Notes: generated by a model not told the origin, from the letters alone. A DNA stretch of 10,809 nt from Victivallis vadensis (GCA_020718525.1 DYRX01000130.1:1-10809); one strand, 5' to 3'. Shown: positions 1-7,277, counted from the first letter of the stretch. Made by a program: numbers and translations.

Positions 1-26
1 TAAATTATTCCCAATTACCAATGTTG

Positions 27-60
27 TTGCACCCCTTCAGGGTGCAATTTCTTTTTTTCT
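27..60 (+). terminator. Strong intrinsic terminator of an off-window plus-strand gene
   Basis: A perfect 8-bp stem (TTGCACCC at 27-34, GGGTGCAA at 40-47) encloses a 5-nt loop and is followed at once by a T-rich tract, TTTCTTTTTTTCT (48-60). This is the canonical layout of a Rho-independent terminator reading rightward. On the minus strand the hairpin is not followed by a T run, so it should work in one direction only. The TAA at positions 1-3 may be the stop codon of the gene it serves, but that gene is outside the window. The terminator faces the incoming minus-strand operon, so the two transcription units converge here. Confidence 0.85.
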
Positions 61-93
61 CTGATTTCAGAACTCCTGATTCGTAGAATTTGC

Positions 94-229
94 TGTTGTT
101 GCAATTTATCGGTATCGGGATCGGAATCGGAACTTGCCTGCGCGCTAGCGCAAGCAGGGCTGGATCGAATATTATTCCCATGCATCGATTCCGATAGCGA
201 CCCCGACCCCGATTGAAGCAAATCCAACA
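94..229. repeat. Long imperfect palindrome with ATCGGN-hexamer arms and an inner hairpin
   Basis: Two 25-nt arms (108-132 and 189-213) are near reverse complements. The left arm reads as ATCGGT-ATCGGG-ATCGGA-ATCGGA, and the right arm on the other strand is also 6-nt periodic. Outside the arms the pairing continues with TTGC/GCAA (99-102 with 218-221) and TGTTG/CAACA (94-98 with 225-229). The 56-nt centre carries a second small hairpin, TGCGC-GCTA-GCGCA (139-152). Two arm positions that would be A/C mismatches in plus-strand RNA become G-U pairs in minus-strand RNA, so the minus-strand transcript folds better. It follows the end of the minus-strand operon but has no T run, so it is not a simple terminator. 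It resembles a REP/BIME-like or miniature palindromic repeat. Short open frames across it translate into PIPIPIPI-type peptides and are artefacts of the hexamer. Confidence 0.6.
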
Positions 230-382
230 TATGCATTCATTTTTCATCGCCTGCTCCGCTCTTTTTCAATGAAAACGTCAATCTTAATCACTAGCCACAA
301 ACGGATCCATAAACTAGCACAATATCATGGATTGTGAAATAGGAATTGGAAAATATCTAAATCTATTGGAGATTATGCCCAG
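230..382. other. Intergenic stretch with no recognisable feature
   Basis: This 153-nt stretch lies between the palindrome and the VCBS remnant. It is AT-rich, with stops in all frames. I see no promoter, terminator, RNA gene or clear continuation of the neighbouring VCBS repeat. It may be decayed coding DNA, but nothing in it can be recognised. Confidence 0.4.
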
Positions 383-613
383 TCACTTGTCCATCGGAAT
401 GAGAAGATTCCACAATGGACCGTTGCTGTAGATGGTGCCTGCAGAGGAGAGTGTCCCGCCGTCCATAAGGTAAACGACAGTTTTTTTAGTGGATATGTTT
501 TCCCAGAGGATGTCACTTTTACTGTCTCCATTGAAGTCGAAGAAACCCTTGATATTCCAGTCGCTGTCAGTGATAGTGAATGGGCAGGAGCTTGAGACGG
601 TGGCAATTCTCAT
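383..613 (-). pseudogene. FG-GAP/VCBS-repeat protein remnant
   Basis: This is a 76-aa open frame whose middle matches the bacterial VCBS/FG-GAP beta-propeller repeat: DSDWNIKG, then FDFNGDSKSDILW, then VVYLMDGGT, ending with a following W (LWNL) where the next blade should begin. Real members of this family are exported, calcium-binding adhesin-like or surface proteins with many repeats. Here there is one blade, no signal peptide, and a stop just where the second blade should start, so it is probably the leftover of a larger gene. Its ATG overlaps the stop of the upstream LolA-like gene in an ATGA. An in-frame TAA sits two codons before that ATG, so translation could only arise by coupling to the upstream gene. 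A functional C-terminal cistron is possible but less likely. The repeat assignment is firm; the pseudogene call is inference. Confidence 0.6.
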
Positions 614-1362
614 TGTTTATTGAGAAGATTTTCAGGGATGCCGTCTTTGCTTAGGCCAGCCTTGACATCGGAAAATTCGACTTTTGTTCTGAAGCCAGGA
701 CCAAATATCTGGAAGGATTCGACAAACCAGAAACCAGCTTCCTTGCGGAATCCGCCAATTTCTATGCTTCTGTAGGGCTCTTCTTTCTTGCCATCTGCAC
801 TGCTTTTTATCCATTCCGCCTTGAGAGGATATCTATATTCGGTGTCAATATAGACTCTGGCTTGCTCCTTCTTTGATGGGGACTCCAGCAGAAAGACTCT
901 GCACTGCCGGCCCGGGGAGGAATTTGCATCAAGCTCTTTGACGAAATCCCAGTACATGAATGAGAACGTCATGTCTTCCGGGCGGAGTCCGCACTCTGCC
1001 AGGACTGATTGTCCGTCTTTTTTATTGTTGAATGGTATTACGCTTGTGCCGTCCTCGTTTTTTGAATAATATGCCTGGCCAATGGAATATTTCTCATCTG
1101 GATCAATGTAGATTTGTGCCAGGATTCTTTCTGGCGTGAACAAGATGCCCAGATAGACGGGGGATTCGACTGGGGAGGCTTTTCCACGTTTATGGATGAT
1201 TCTTCCTGAGAGCACTGCCCAAGACTCGTTCATTGGCGCTTTTCTTGCGGATTCCAGAAAGGCCTTCCCATCTTGAATGGGTGTGGAATCTTCCGCTACA
1301 AGCAGATTGAATGAAACAAAGTGGATGATGAAGAAGGCTCCGAAAAGAAATGATGCCCTCAT
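610..1362 (-). CDS. Exported LolA-fold (outer membrane lipoprotein-sorting-like) protein
   Basis: The 250-aa product begins with a signal peptide (MR, a hydrophobic stretch at about residues 3-22, then a VAEDS cleavage region), so it should be periplasmic. The rest resembles the LolA_like/outer-membrane-lipoprotein-sorting family common in PVC bacteria. Visible hallmarks are GLRPEDMTFSFMYWDF (125-140), GRQCRVFLLE (151-160), a V-YID-EYRYPLKAEW strand pair (170-184), GFRKEAGFWFVESFQI (204-219) and RTKVEFSDVKAG (225-236). The family fold is an open beta-barrel that binds lipid or acyl chains; the ligand here is unknown. The ATG at 1362 is preceded by GGAG about 9 nt upstream. The gene follows DUF3137 after 64 nt without an evident terminator, so it is probably co-transcribed with the LemA group. 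A GATAAT hexamer in that gap has no convincing -35 partner. The family match is by pattern, and the function is inferred. Confidence 0.7.
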   Translation of the reverse strand: MRASFLFGAFFIIHFVSFNLLVAEDSTPIQDGKAFLESARKAPMNESWAVLSGRIIHKRGKASPVESPVYLGILFTPERILAQIYIDPDEKYSIGQAYYSKNEDGTSVIPFNNKKDGQSVLAECGLRPEDMTFSFMYWDFVKELDANSSPGRQCRVFLLESPSKKEQARVYIDTEYRYPLKAEWIKSSADGKKEEPYRSIEIGGFRKEAGFWFVESFQIFGPGFRTKVEFSDVKAGLSKDGIPENLLNKQ

Positions 1363-1426
1363 GGAAATGTCTCCGTTTAAGTTTGCAGATTATCAGCAAT
1401 CAGTTGCCTGTCCTGTGAAAAATTGT

Positions 1427-2422
1427 TCATTCCTTCGACCATATTCTGGTGTTAAGATCGAGTTCTTCCACAATCCCCACGCAAAAGTTCAGAAAGGAAA
1501 AATAGAGTGAGAGCGTCTTCTTGTCCCAGAGGGGAGTCCAGACAGATGCCTCGAAAAGATTTGTTTCAACAGGAATTGCGATGAACATTTTGGAGGAGAC
1601 GAATGATATGCTCAGGCGGCCCTTGTTCAAGGGAAGCAGCTGCTCGCGGAGTCCGAGTATTTTTCTCATCAGAGATGGAGAAAGGAGATATCTTGCTTCG
1701 ATTTGATCCCTGGAATAGACGACGAACTGCTTTTCAAAATCAGGGTCCTCCAGTTTAACCAGTTCCTCGGGACCCGGCTTCCAGGATTGGACGGCCTTTC
1801 CGATGAAGCCAAAATATTTTTCACATAAGTCCGGAAGCACCAATGTCTTGGATGAAAAATCCTTGTTGAAGTCGGCTATCACGAAGACTCCCCTGAAAAT
1901 CGTGTGCCAGGTTTCGCTTTTGTGCCCTTTCGAATCTGTGGATTCGGTCTTGTATTCGGAATGTATTTCGGAAAATTCGAGCTTTGTCCTGCCTAGCATT
2001 CCGACGGCGCGGTCTTCGGACTTGTATCTGTCGGGATCTTTCGTGTAGAGGCCGCTCTGCATGTATTCGCGCTCAGAAATTCCAGTTTCAGGATGGTAGT
2101 CTAAATCCGGGCTCACGAAGGCGAGCATTTTTTTGACAATCTTCCTTTTATATTCTGAATTGAGTGTTTTACGAGGCTCGTGGATTTTAAGGACGTATAT
2201 CGAGAGGAGGGTTAGGCCGATTGCAAGTCCAATCAGGATGCTGAGCAGATCCGGCAGGAGAGCAAACCTTACAACAGCTACAATGCCGAAGAGGGATGGA
2301 ATAAGAATTGCAAGGAAAAGCAGGGTCCATTGCATTATTTCCTTTCTCGAGGAATCAAGCTCAAGGAGCGAAGCTCTGAGCTCTTCAGTGACGAAATGGA
2401 AAAACTCGTCCTGGCTTCTCAT
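1427..2422 (-). CDS. DUF3137 family membrane protein
   Basis: The protein has 331 aa. A short cytoplasmic head (1-29) is followed by two adjacent transmembrane helices (about 30-54 and 57-79) and a soluble domain with DUF3137 signatures: DPDRYKSEDRAVGMLG (129-144), FSEIHSEY (150-157), IFRGVFVIADFNKDF (175-189), LEDPDFEKQFVVYSRDQ (224-240) and IEARYLLSPSLMRKIL (241-256). No enzymatic motif is visible and the family has no established biochemical role. It is often encoded next to LemA, as here, where its ATG overlaps the LemA stop by four bases (ATGA). That implies translational coupling and probably a joint membrane function. Only a weak AAGG lies ahead of the start, which fits coupled initiation. 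Length and domain order are normal for the family. Confidence 0.85.
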   Translation of the reverse strand: MRSQDEFFHFVTEELRASLLELDSSRKEIMQWTLLFLAILIPSLFGIVAVVRFALLPDLLSILIGLAIGLTLLSIYVLKIHEPRKTLNSEYKRKIVKKMLAFVSPDLDYHPETGISEREYMQSGLYTKDPDRYKSEDRAVGMLGRTKLEFSEIHSEYKTESTDSKGHKSETWHTIFRGVFVIADFNKDFSSKTLVLPDLCEKYFGFIGKAVQSWKPGPEELVKLEDPDFEKQFVVYSRDQIEARYLLSPSLMRKILGLREQLLPLNKGRLSISFVSSKMFIAIPVETNLFEASVWTPLWDKKTLSLYFSFLNFCVGIVEELDLNTRIWSKE

Positions 2423-2973
2423 TTCGGATCGGCCTTGAAGCTGACAGCCGGATTGGACGAGTCAGATGTTGAAAAAAGTTCGATTGCGGAGAATCCAAAA
2501 AGATTTGCAACCATGTTGGTCGGAAGCATTTCGCATGCGTTGTTATAGTCTGTCGCCGCAGAATTGAATGCCCTTCTTGATGCCGAGATCTGCTCCTCAA
2601 TTTCCGAAAGGTTTTTTTGAAGATTGAGGAAGAGCGAGGATGCTTTGAGCTCCGGGTAGGCTTCTGACAATGCGAGGAGCCTGCCTACGTCCCCTGTCGC
2701 GGCAAGTCCGATGCGGACGCGCTCAGATGCGGACAAGTCTCCTCTCATGAACTCGCTCCTAGTCTTTGCAATGCTTTCGAAGATGTGCTTCTCGTGTTCG
2801 GAATATGCTTTGACGGTTTCGACAAGATTTGGAATCAGATCGAAGCGTTTTTTCAGCATGACATCAATTGTCGAAAGGCTGTTCCTTGCAGAATTCCTGC
2901 GCGAAACAAGCATATTGAAAGATGCCCCCACGAAAAGGACGACGATGATAAGTATTGCAATCAATATTGTCAT
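2419..2973 (-). CDS. lemA: LemA family membrane-anchored protein
   Basis: This 184-aa protein has one N-terminal transmembrane helix (about 2-18, an uncleaved anchor) followed by the LemA four-helix-bundle core. The clearest motif is DVMLKKRFDLIPNLVETVKAY (37-57), the hallmark of the family (RxDLIPNLVxTVKGYA). The later helices contain SEAYPELKAS (103-112), NLQKNLSEIEEQISASRRAFN (117-137) and YNNACEMLPTNMVANLFGF (143-161), again typical. LemA proteins are small membrane proteins of unsettled function that often accompany DUF3137, proteases or two-component regulators. The gene starts 9 nt after the pseudokinase stop and overlaps DUF3137 by 4 nt. Its ribosome binding site is poor (GCAGG, too far upstream), suggesting reinitiation after the upstream gene. 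The order pseudokinase, LemA, DUF3137 points to one complex. Confidence 0.9.
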   Translation of the reverse strand: MTILIAILIIVVLFVGASFNMLVSRRNSARNSLSTIDVMLKKRFDLIPNLVETVKAYSEHEKHIFESIAKTRSEFMRGDLSASERVRIGLAATGDVGRLLALSEAYPELKASSLFLNLQKNLSEIEEQISASRRAFNSAATDYNNACEMLPTNMVANLFGFSAIELFSTSDSSNPAVSFKADPK

Positions 2974-2982
2974 TTTGGCTGG

Positions 2983-5900
2983 CTACCTGCTTTCATTTAT
3001 GCGTTTGTGAGATTTATCCTTGGACTCTTTTGGGACAATGTTTATCTCGTCCCAGAGAACGCCAAGATCTTTTCCTAGCTTTAGGTTCCTGTAGTAGATC
3101 GGGCCCCCTTTGTATTTTGGCGCGCCGCCTTTGTAGCCTGGAGTGCCTTTGACAAGACGCCAGTTTCCGCTGACAGGATCGGTGAACTCAGGCGAATAGT
3201 AGATGTTGCGTTTGGGTCTGCAATATTTTGAGACCTTTGACGCGCTTGTGACGAAATCCTTTTCTTCCAGGGGTCTGTCTCCGAACTGGAAGGCGCATAT
3301 GCCGCGCTCTCCGAAAAGCAGGGTCTCGTCAATAACTATTCCCCTGTCGCTCCTTATCTCGGAGTCTTTTTTGATGTCCTTGCCTTTATCGGAGAAGATG
3401 ATTCCCAGATAACTGCCATAGATTACGCTCTGGAATATATTGACTCCGTCTCCATCTATCCAGAGGGCGGCGTTCTGGGATAGCCCCCTCTGCTGTGCGA
3501 CAATTGTGCAGTGCCTGAGGACGACATTTTTGGATCTCTCTATGATCATCCCCTTGGAAAAGCAGTTCTCGAAGGTGATGTTGATTCCGTTTCTCACTCT
3601 GGTCTCCTCGTCCTCGAACACGCAGTTTCTGACCATCACATTTCCGGAGTCAGGCAGAACGCTGAGGCTGTGCGGCATGATCATGAAGGCGCCTCTTCTC
3701 ACGACGATGTTCGAAATCTCGACGGACTGTGCTGTTATGGTCAGGTCGTTGTCGAAGATTACGCCCTCCTCGCCGATCAGTTTCAGACCTGTCAGACTGA
3801 GGTTGAATGAGTAGCTCGATAGGGAGCTCTGCTCTAGGTCGTATCGGTTCTTGTCCTCTTTGTTTCTGCGAGCCCGGTCCTCTGGGCTTGAAAAGCTGTA
3901 AACTCCTTTTTTCAGCCTGATTGTTGTCCAGTTGTCGGCCTTCTCAAGCATGGACAGGAGCTGTGCGCCGCTGGATACGGTGCCCTCCTGGTCGCCAAGG
4001 ACGACAAGTTCTCTTTCCCTCTCCTTTTCAGGTGTCTTAAGCAGGTTGAAGCAGTGTTTCTTTATCGCTTCGATCTGGCCGGAGTTTTTGACATAGAATT
4101 CTGAGTCGGAGTAGTTGCTCTCGAAGGTTTTTACATCTTCTAGCAGGTCTTTCGCCTTATCAGGACTCATCTGGCTTTTATAGAGGGAGGAGACGAGCGT
4201 CTCCGGCTTTCCCCTTTCAAATTCCAGGGAATACTTTTGAATGATCTTTTGAGCCTCCTTGTCAGCTTCGATCTCATAAAAGGCTGTTGTGAAATAATTC
4301 CCGGAGCCGAACTGCATCTTGTCAAAATTTTCATATGCCTTCTGGAAATCGCCGATCTCGGAATATGCCAGCCCCTTCAGAAAGCTTTTTTCGTCCGGAG
4401 CAATTTTAGCCATTTCGTCTGAGACGGACTTGGGTGTCTTCGCTTTTTCTCTGATCGCTGTCTTTAACGCGGCAAATTCGGCAAGGTCTGAAACGTACGC
4501 TTTCAAGATGTCCAGGACAGGCTTTACGGCAGGATTTTCGAGTTCTACCCTGAGTTCATCGGAGAGCTCGGTGACTTTGCCAGAGGCGACAAGGTTTGCG
4601 TTTTTTTCAAAGACAGCATCAACGATTCTGATCGCCTCGCCTCTGCTTATTTCGGCGACGGAGACGCCTTCAAGAATTTTTCTAGAGATGTCCTTCCTCT
4701 GTCTTTTTGTCTCTGCGGCGAATTTTCCGCTGTACGAATCTAGGAAGAGCACCGCCTGATTGTTTTCACCCTTGTCAATGAGCGGCTTGATCTGCTCGAT
4801 CAGGGACTGAACCGTCTCCTCGACTTTCCTTTGCTTTTTCTTTTCGAGTTCGAATATGAGATCGTTGATACGGCCGATATCATCGAATTTCCCAGCAGTC
4901 ACAAAGGGTCTTTTCAGCGCCTCGTATTTTTCTATAGCCTCGTCATAGCTTTCCGGATTTCTGGAGACGAATTCCGCAACTACAGCCAGTTCCTCTTCGA
5001 ACTTGAGTTTTTTTGGAGAGACCTGTGGGTCTTTTGCCTCATCTTTCCGAGCTGCGACTGAGTCCTTTTCAGGCGGCTTGCCTTGCGGCTCCCTTGTCTC
5101 TTCATCCTGTCTCAAGCTTTTTTGCGCATCTGCAGACAATGCCTCTTGAGCTGTTTTATTGCTTTCACGCTTTGCTTTCTGAGAACTGTCTCTCAAATAG
5201 TTGTAGGCAAAGACAAGAGCGAATATGACGAGGAGTCCCAGTATGAGCAATCCTGCGCCGCTAGAGCTTTCTTTTGAAGGCCAGCGATGGTTGAGCGTCC
5301 GGATATTTTTTGAGGAAAAGACCCTTCCTGCCTTGTTCTTGAATGTTAGGTCTTTTTTGGGGAGAGGAGCGATATGAAAGGTCTTTTTCTGACCCAGTCC
5401 CATTTCCATTCCGCTGGAGAGCGGAGGCAGGCACGCCTCTTTCTTCACCTTTGAATCGTATCTGCCCCATATATTGATCTTTTTTCTGTATTTTATTGCC
5501 CGGTATTCGGGGCTGATGGATTCAAGCACACCTTCGATTTTAATTGAGAGCGCGCTGTATGAGGAAGGGCGTTTGTCCGGATTTGCTTCGCAGAGAGAGC
5601 TCAGAAGCATAAGTCCCATCTCTGAAGTTTTTGGCTTGTGTTCTGAAACGTTTTTGAGCATGACGGAGGAGTCTTCGACAAAGGCGCCGTTTTCATCAAA
5701 CTGAGGCGGAGCATTTTCTGCCATGAGAAGCGTGTAGAAAATGCGTCCAAGAGAGCAGATGTCAATTGAGGGGGAGTCAAATTTTCCATTCAGAATGAAC
5801 TCTGGCGCGACGTATCGCTGATCCCATATGCTGAATCCGGAATCAAGTAGTTTTTTTTCGGAGGCGAGAAATTCTGAAATGCCGACTCCGCTGAGCATTG

Positions 5901-6474
5901 GCTCCAGGCTGGAAAGCTTTATTGCTACGTTTGAGGGCGAGATGGCGCCATGGATCAGGGAGTCTTTTTCCCATGCGTTCGAAAGAGCCTCGGAGATTTT
6001 TTTAATTATCAGCAAGGCGTCCATTTCGCTGAAGGCAGTTCCGGATGCGCAGATGGATGCCAGGCTTCTGAGATCAGGATTGTAGTTGTATGCGAAAAAT
6101 TCCTTTCCGGAGTTGGTACAGCGATCTGATAGCTGTTCCAGGCCTTCTATCCCTGTCGTGCCAGCTCTTATGACGTGTTCGGCAAAAAGAGCGCAGTCCG
6201 AGACTCTCTTCAGAAAAAACTGAGTCGGAATGCGCAGGACGAATTTGGCAGAGGATCCGCGGTTCTTGGCGTTTTCCGCAATGTAGCTGTTCCAAAGCAT
6301 TCCTTGGGAGAAAGACGAAAGAAGTCTAAAGTCTTCATAGAATTTTCCTGAGCCTAGCAGAGGCTCCGGTGCAATCTGGATGAATCCGCAGAGAGGGCAC
6401 TCGACCGGATCGCCAATATTGGCATAATCCGTTCTGATGATATTTTTGCATTTAGCGCAATTGAACATGTACAT
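2983..6474 (-). CDS. Zinc-ribbon pseudokinase with one TM helix and extracytoplasmic beta-helix
   Basis: The 1163-aa protein begins with a zinc ribbon (C6-x2-C9, C26-x2-C29). A Ser/Thr-kinase-like domain follows (about 50-315): APE is intact (223-225), D238/SLG fits subdomain IX, and R302 fits the late conserved Arg. However, HRD reads H175-G-A, DFG reads G196-V-G, the glycine loop is almost gone, and the beta-3 Lys site looks like Arg (R81). It is therefore a pseudokinase. A transmembrane helix (about 406-426) leads to a long charged helical/coiled region (430-820) with a TPR-like segment near 698-722. A pectate-lyase-like right-handed beta-helix (about 822-1060) follows, with ladder strands such as GNVMVRNCVFED and KNVVLRHCTIV, and then a DPVSGNWRLVKGTPG tail. 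I chose the ATG at 6474 because GGGAG lies 7 nt upstream and the zinc ribbon starts there. The frame stays open 76 codons further but would overlap the previous gene. Ligand and partners are unknown. Confidence 0.85.
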   Translation of the reverse strand: MYMFNCAKCKNIIRTDYANIGDPVECPLCGFIQIAPEPLLGSGKFYEDFRLLSSFSQGMLWNSYIAENAKNRGSSAKFVLRIPTQFFLKRVSDCALFAEHVIRAGTTGIEGLEQLSDRCTNSGKEFFAYNYNPDLRSLASICASGTAFSEMDALLIIKKISEALSNAWEKDSLIHGAISPSNVAIKLSSLEPMLSGVGISEFLASEKKLLDSGFSIWDQRYVAPEFILNGKFDSPSIDICSLGRIFYTLLMAENAPPQFDENGAFVEDSSVMLKNVSEHKPKTSEMGLMLLSSLCEANPDKRPSSYSALSIKIEGVLESISPEYRAIKYRKKINIWGRYDSKVKKEACLPPLSSGMEMGLGQKKTFHIAPLPKKDLTFKNKAGRVFSSKNIRTLNHRWPSKESSSGAGLLILGLLVIFALVFAYNYLRDSSQKAKRESNKTAQEALSADAQKSLRQDEETREPQGKPPEKDSVAARKDEAKDPQVSPKKLKFEEELAVVAEFVSRNPESYDEAIEKYEALKRPFVTAGKFDDIGRINDLIFELEKKKQRKVEETVQSLIEQIKPLIDKGENNQAVLFLDSYSGKFAAETKRQRKDISRKILEGVSVAEISRGEAIRIVDAVFEKNANLVASGKVTELSDELRVELENPAVKPVLDILKAYVSDLAEFAALKTAIREKAKTPKSVSDEMAKIAPDEKSFLKGLAYSEIGDFQKAYENFDKMQFGSGNYFTTAFYEIEADKEAQKIIQKYSLEFERGKPETLVSSLYKSQMSPDKAKDLLEDVKTFESNYSDSEFYVKNSGQIEAIKKHCFNLLKTPEKERERELVVLGDQEGTVSSGAQLLSMLEKADNWTTIRLKKGVYSFSSPEDRARRNKEDKNRYDLEQSSLSSYSFNLSLTGLKLIGEEGVIFDNDLTITAQSVEISNIVVRRGAFMIMPHSLSVLPDSGNVMVRNCVFEDEETRVRNGINITFENCFSKGMIIERSKNVVLRHCTIVAQQRGLSQNAALWIDGDGVNIFQSVIYGSYLGIIFSDKGKDIKKDSEIRSDRGIVIDETLLFGERGICAFQFGDRPLEEKDFVTSASKVSKYCRPKRNIYYSPEFTDPVSGNWRLVKGTPGYKGGAPKYKGGPIYYRNLKLGKDLGVLWDEINIVPKESKDKSHKRINESR

Positions 6475-6505
6475 CACGACACTCCCTTTGTTGTATGAAT
6501 CTCCT

Positions 6506-6531
6506 TCCTGCCGCATGCTGAGCGCGCAGGA
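6506..6531 (-). promoter_or_regulatory. Stem-loop in the leader of the pseudokinase gene
   Basis: TCCTGC (6506-6511) and GCAGGA (6526-6531) form an inverted repeat that can extend through CGC/GCG with a single bulged G, giving about 9 bp around a 7-nt loop. It lies 32 nt before the ATG, just upstream of the GGGAG ribosome binding site. A nearby AGGAAGGAG on the minus strand partly overlaps the stem. It could be an operator or an RNA leader structure affecting translation. No good -10/-35 pair is visible in this 88-nt gap, so read-through from the upstream gene may matter. Confidence 0.3.
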
Positions 6532-6541
6532 TGAAAAACTG

Positions 6542-6559
6542 AAAAAAGCGAAACCGCTT
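6542..6559 (-). terminator. Small intrinsic terminator after the flavoprotein gene
   Basis: On the minus strand, AAGCG-GTTT-CGCTT forms a 5-bp hairpin with a 4-nt loop, running directly into a T6 stretch. It begins 3 nt after the TAA of the flavoprotein gene. Position and layout fit a Rho-independent terminator, but the short stem suggests only partial termination, leaving room for read-through into the pseudokinase operon. Confidence 0.55.
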
Positions 6560-6562
6560 GAC

Positions 6563-7258
6563 TTATACGGATTCCTGGAATCTTTCAGAAAGACGCTCCT
6601 GCATCTCCAGGGATGTAAGCCTTCTGTCGTATCCTTCACGCAAGGACTTAGCAAGAAGCCTGCCCGCATTTTCAGCGGCTTCCCGGTTGGCTGGATCGTC
6701 AAGAATGCTCGGAATCTTGTCAGGCGGGGGGCAGCTTATCCCCGCCAGCTTAGGAACCCCGACTTCGCAATTGTTCCCGTATCCGCAGTAAAAACAGCTT
6801 GGATTGCCTTCCAAGGAAATCTTCGCAACGATCTTGACAAAGTTATACATAAGCATCTTCTCAATTTCGTCTAGGACTGGCTCTCCGCTCATGCTCCCCA
6901 CGCCAATTGCAACTGCAAGCTTGCCCCAGGTCGTGTCATTGCCGCGGTGGCGGAACTGAAACCATCTTTCCAGAAAAGCCCGAGTGAATGCGCTCATTCC
7001 CGAGTAGTAGTTTGGGGAAGCAATCACGTATGCGTCGGCTTCAATGATTTTATTCCGAAGATCCCGAAGATCGTCGTGGAGTCTGCAGACATTGTCAGAG
7101 ACACAGCCGAGACAGGCGATACAGCCAGTATAATTCAGTTTGCCAAGTCTTACGATTTCATATTCCATTCCAGTGGCTTCGAGTGTGTGTTCGAGTATCT
7201 TGTAGCACGCCGAGAGTTTTTTTGATCTGGGGCTTCCGCAGATTCCAAGGATTTTCAT
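6563..7258 (-). CDS. Iron-sulfur flavoprotein (Isf-like NADPH-dependent FMN reductase family)
   Basis: The 231-aa protein has a flavodoxin-like fold: MKILGICGSPRSKK (1-14) is the beta-1/phosphate-binding loop for FMN, and ASPNYYSGMSAFTRAFLER (80-98) is the second flavin-contacting region. A compact cysteine motif, C46-x2-C49-x2-C52-x5-C58, matches the CX2CX2CX4-7C that binds a [4Fe-4S] cluster in archaeal and bacterial Isf proteins. A second cysteine group, C155-x2-C158-x5-C164 and C176 in the CGYGNNCEVG region, may bind a second metal. Isf proteins pass electrons between ferredoxin-like donors and small oxidants; the substrate here is unknown. The gene lies 19 nt after FmdB, with AGGA ahead of its ATG, and ends in a terminator, so it is the last gene of its operon. 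Confidence 0.85.
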   Translation of the reverse strand: MKILGICGSPRSKKLSACYKILEHTLEATGMEYEIVRLGKLNYTGCIACLGCVSDNVCRLHDDLRDLRNKIIEADAYVIASPNYYSGMSAFTRAFLERWFQFRHRGNDTTWGKLAVAIGVGSMSGEPVLDEIEKMLMYNFVKIVAKISLEGNPSCFYCGYGNNCEVGVPKLAGISCPPPDKIPSILDDPANREAAENAGRLLAKSLREGYDRRLTSLEMQERLSERFQESV

Positions 7259-7277
7259 GGTATTCCTGTTTTTTATT

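Noticed and set aside
94..229. Integron attC site
   Set aside because: An ATCCAAC box sits at the right end, but the core boxes are in the wrong order: attC needs RYYYAAC at the 5' end and GTTRRRY at the 3' end. The left end does not match GTTRRRY, and no integrase or cassette array is present.
5..247. Minus-strand ORFs of 73-80 aa across the palindrome
   Set aside because: Their PIPIPIPI and SDSDPDTD stretches are translations of the ATCGGN hexamer repeat. No good start or ribosome binding site and no recognisable domain.
371..405. Frameshifted continuation of the VCBS repeat (SDWA in the neighbouring frame)
   Set aside because: The match is four residues long, stops at once, and the in-frame LWNL already fills the same repeat position, so it is probably coincidence.
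6475..6702. 76-codon in-frame upstream extension of the pseudokinase gene
   Set aside because: It would overlap the flavoprotein gene by 140 nt in another frame, runs through that gene's terminator, has low-complexity content with no domain, and has no better ribosome binding site. The ATG at 6474 has GGGAG at 7 nt and begins right at the zinc ribbon.
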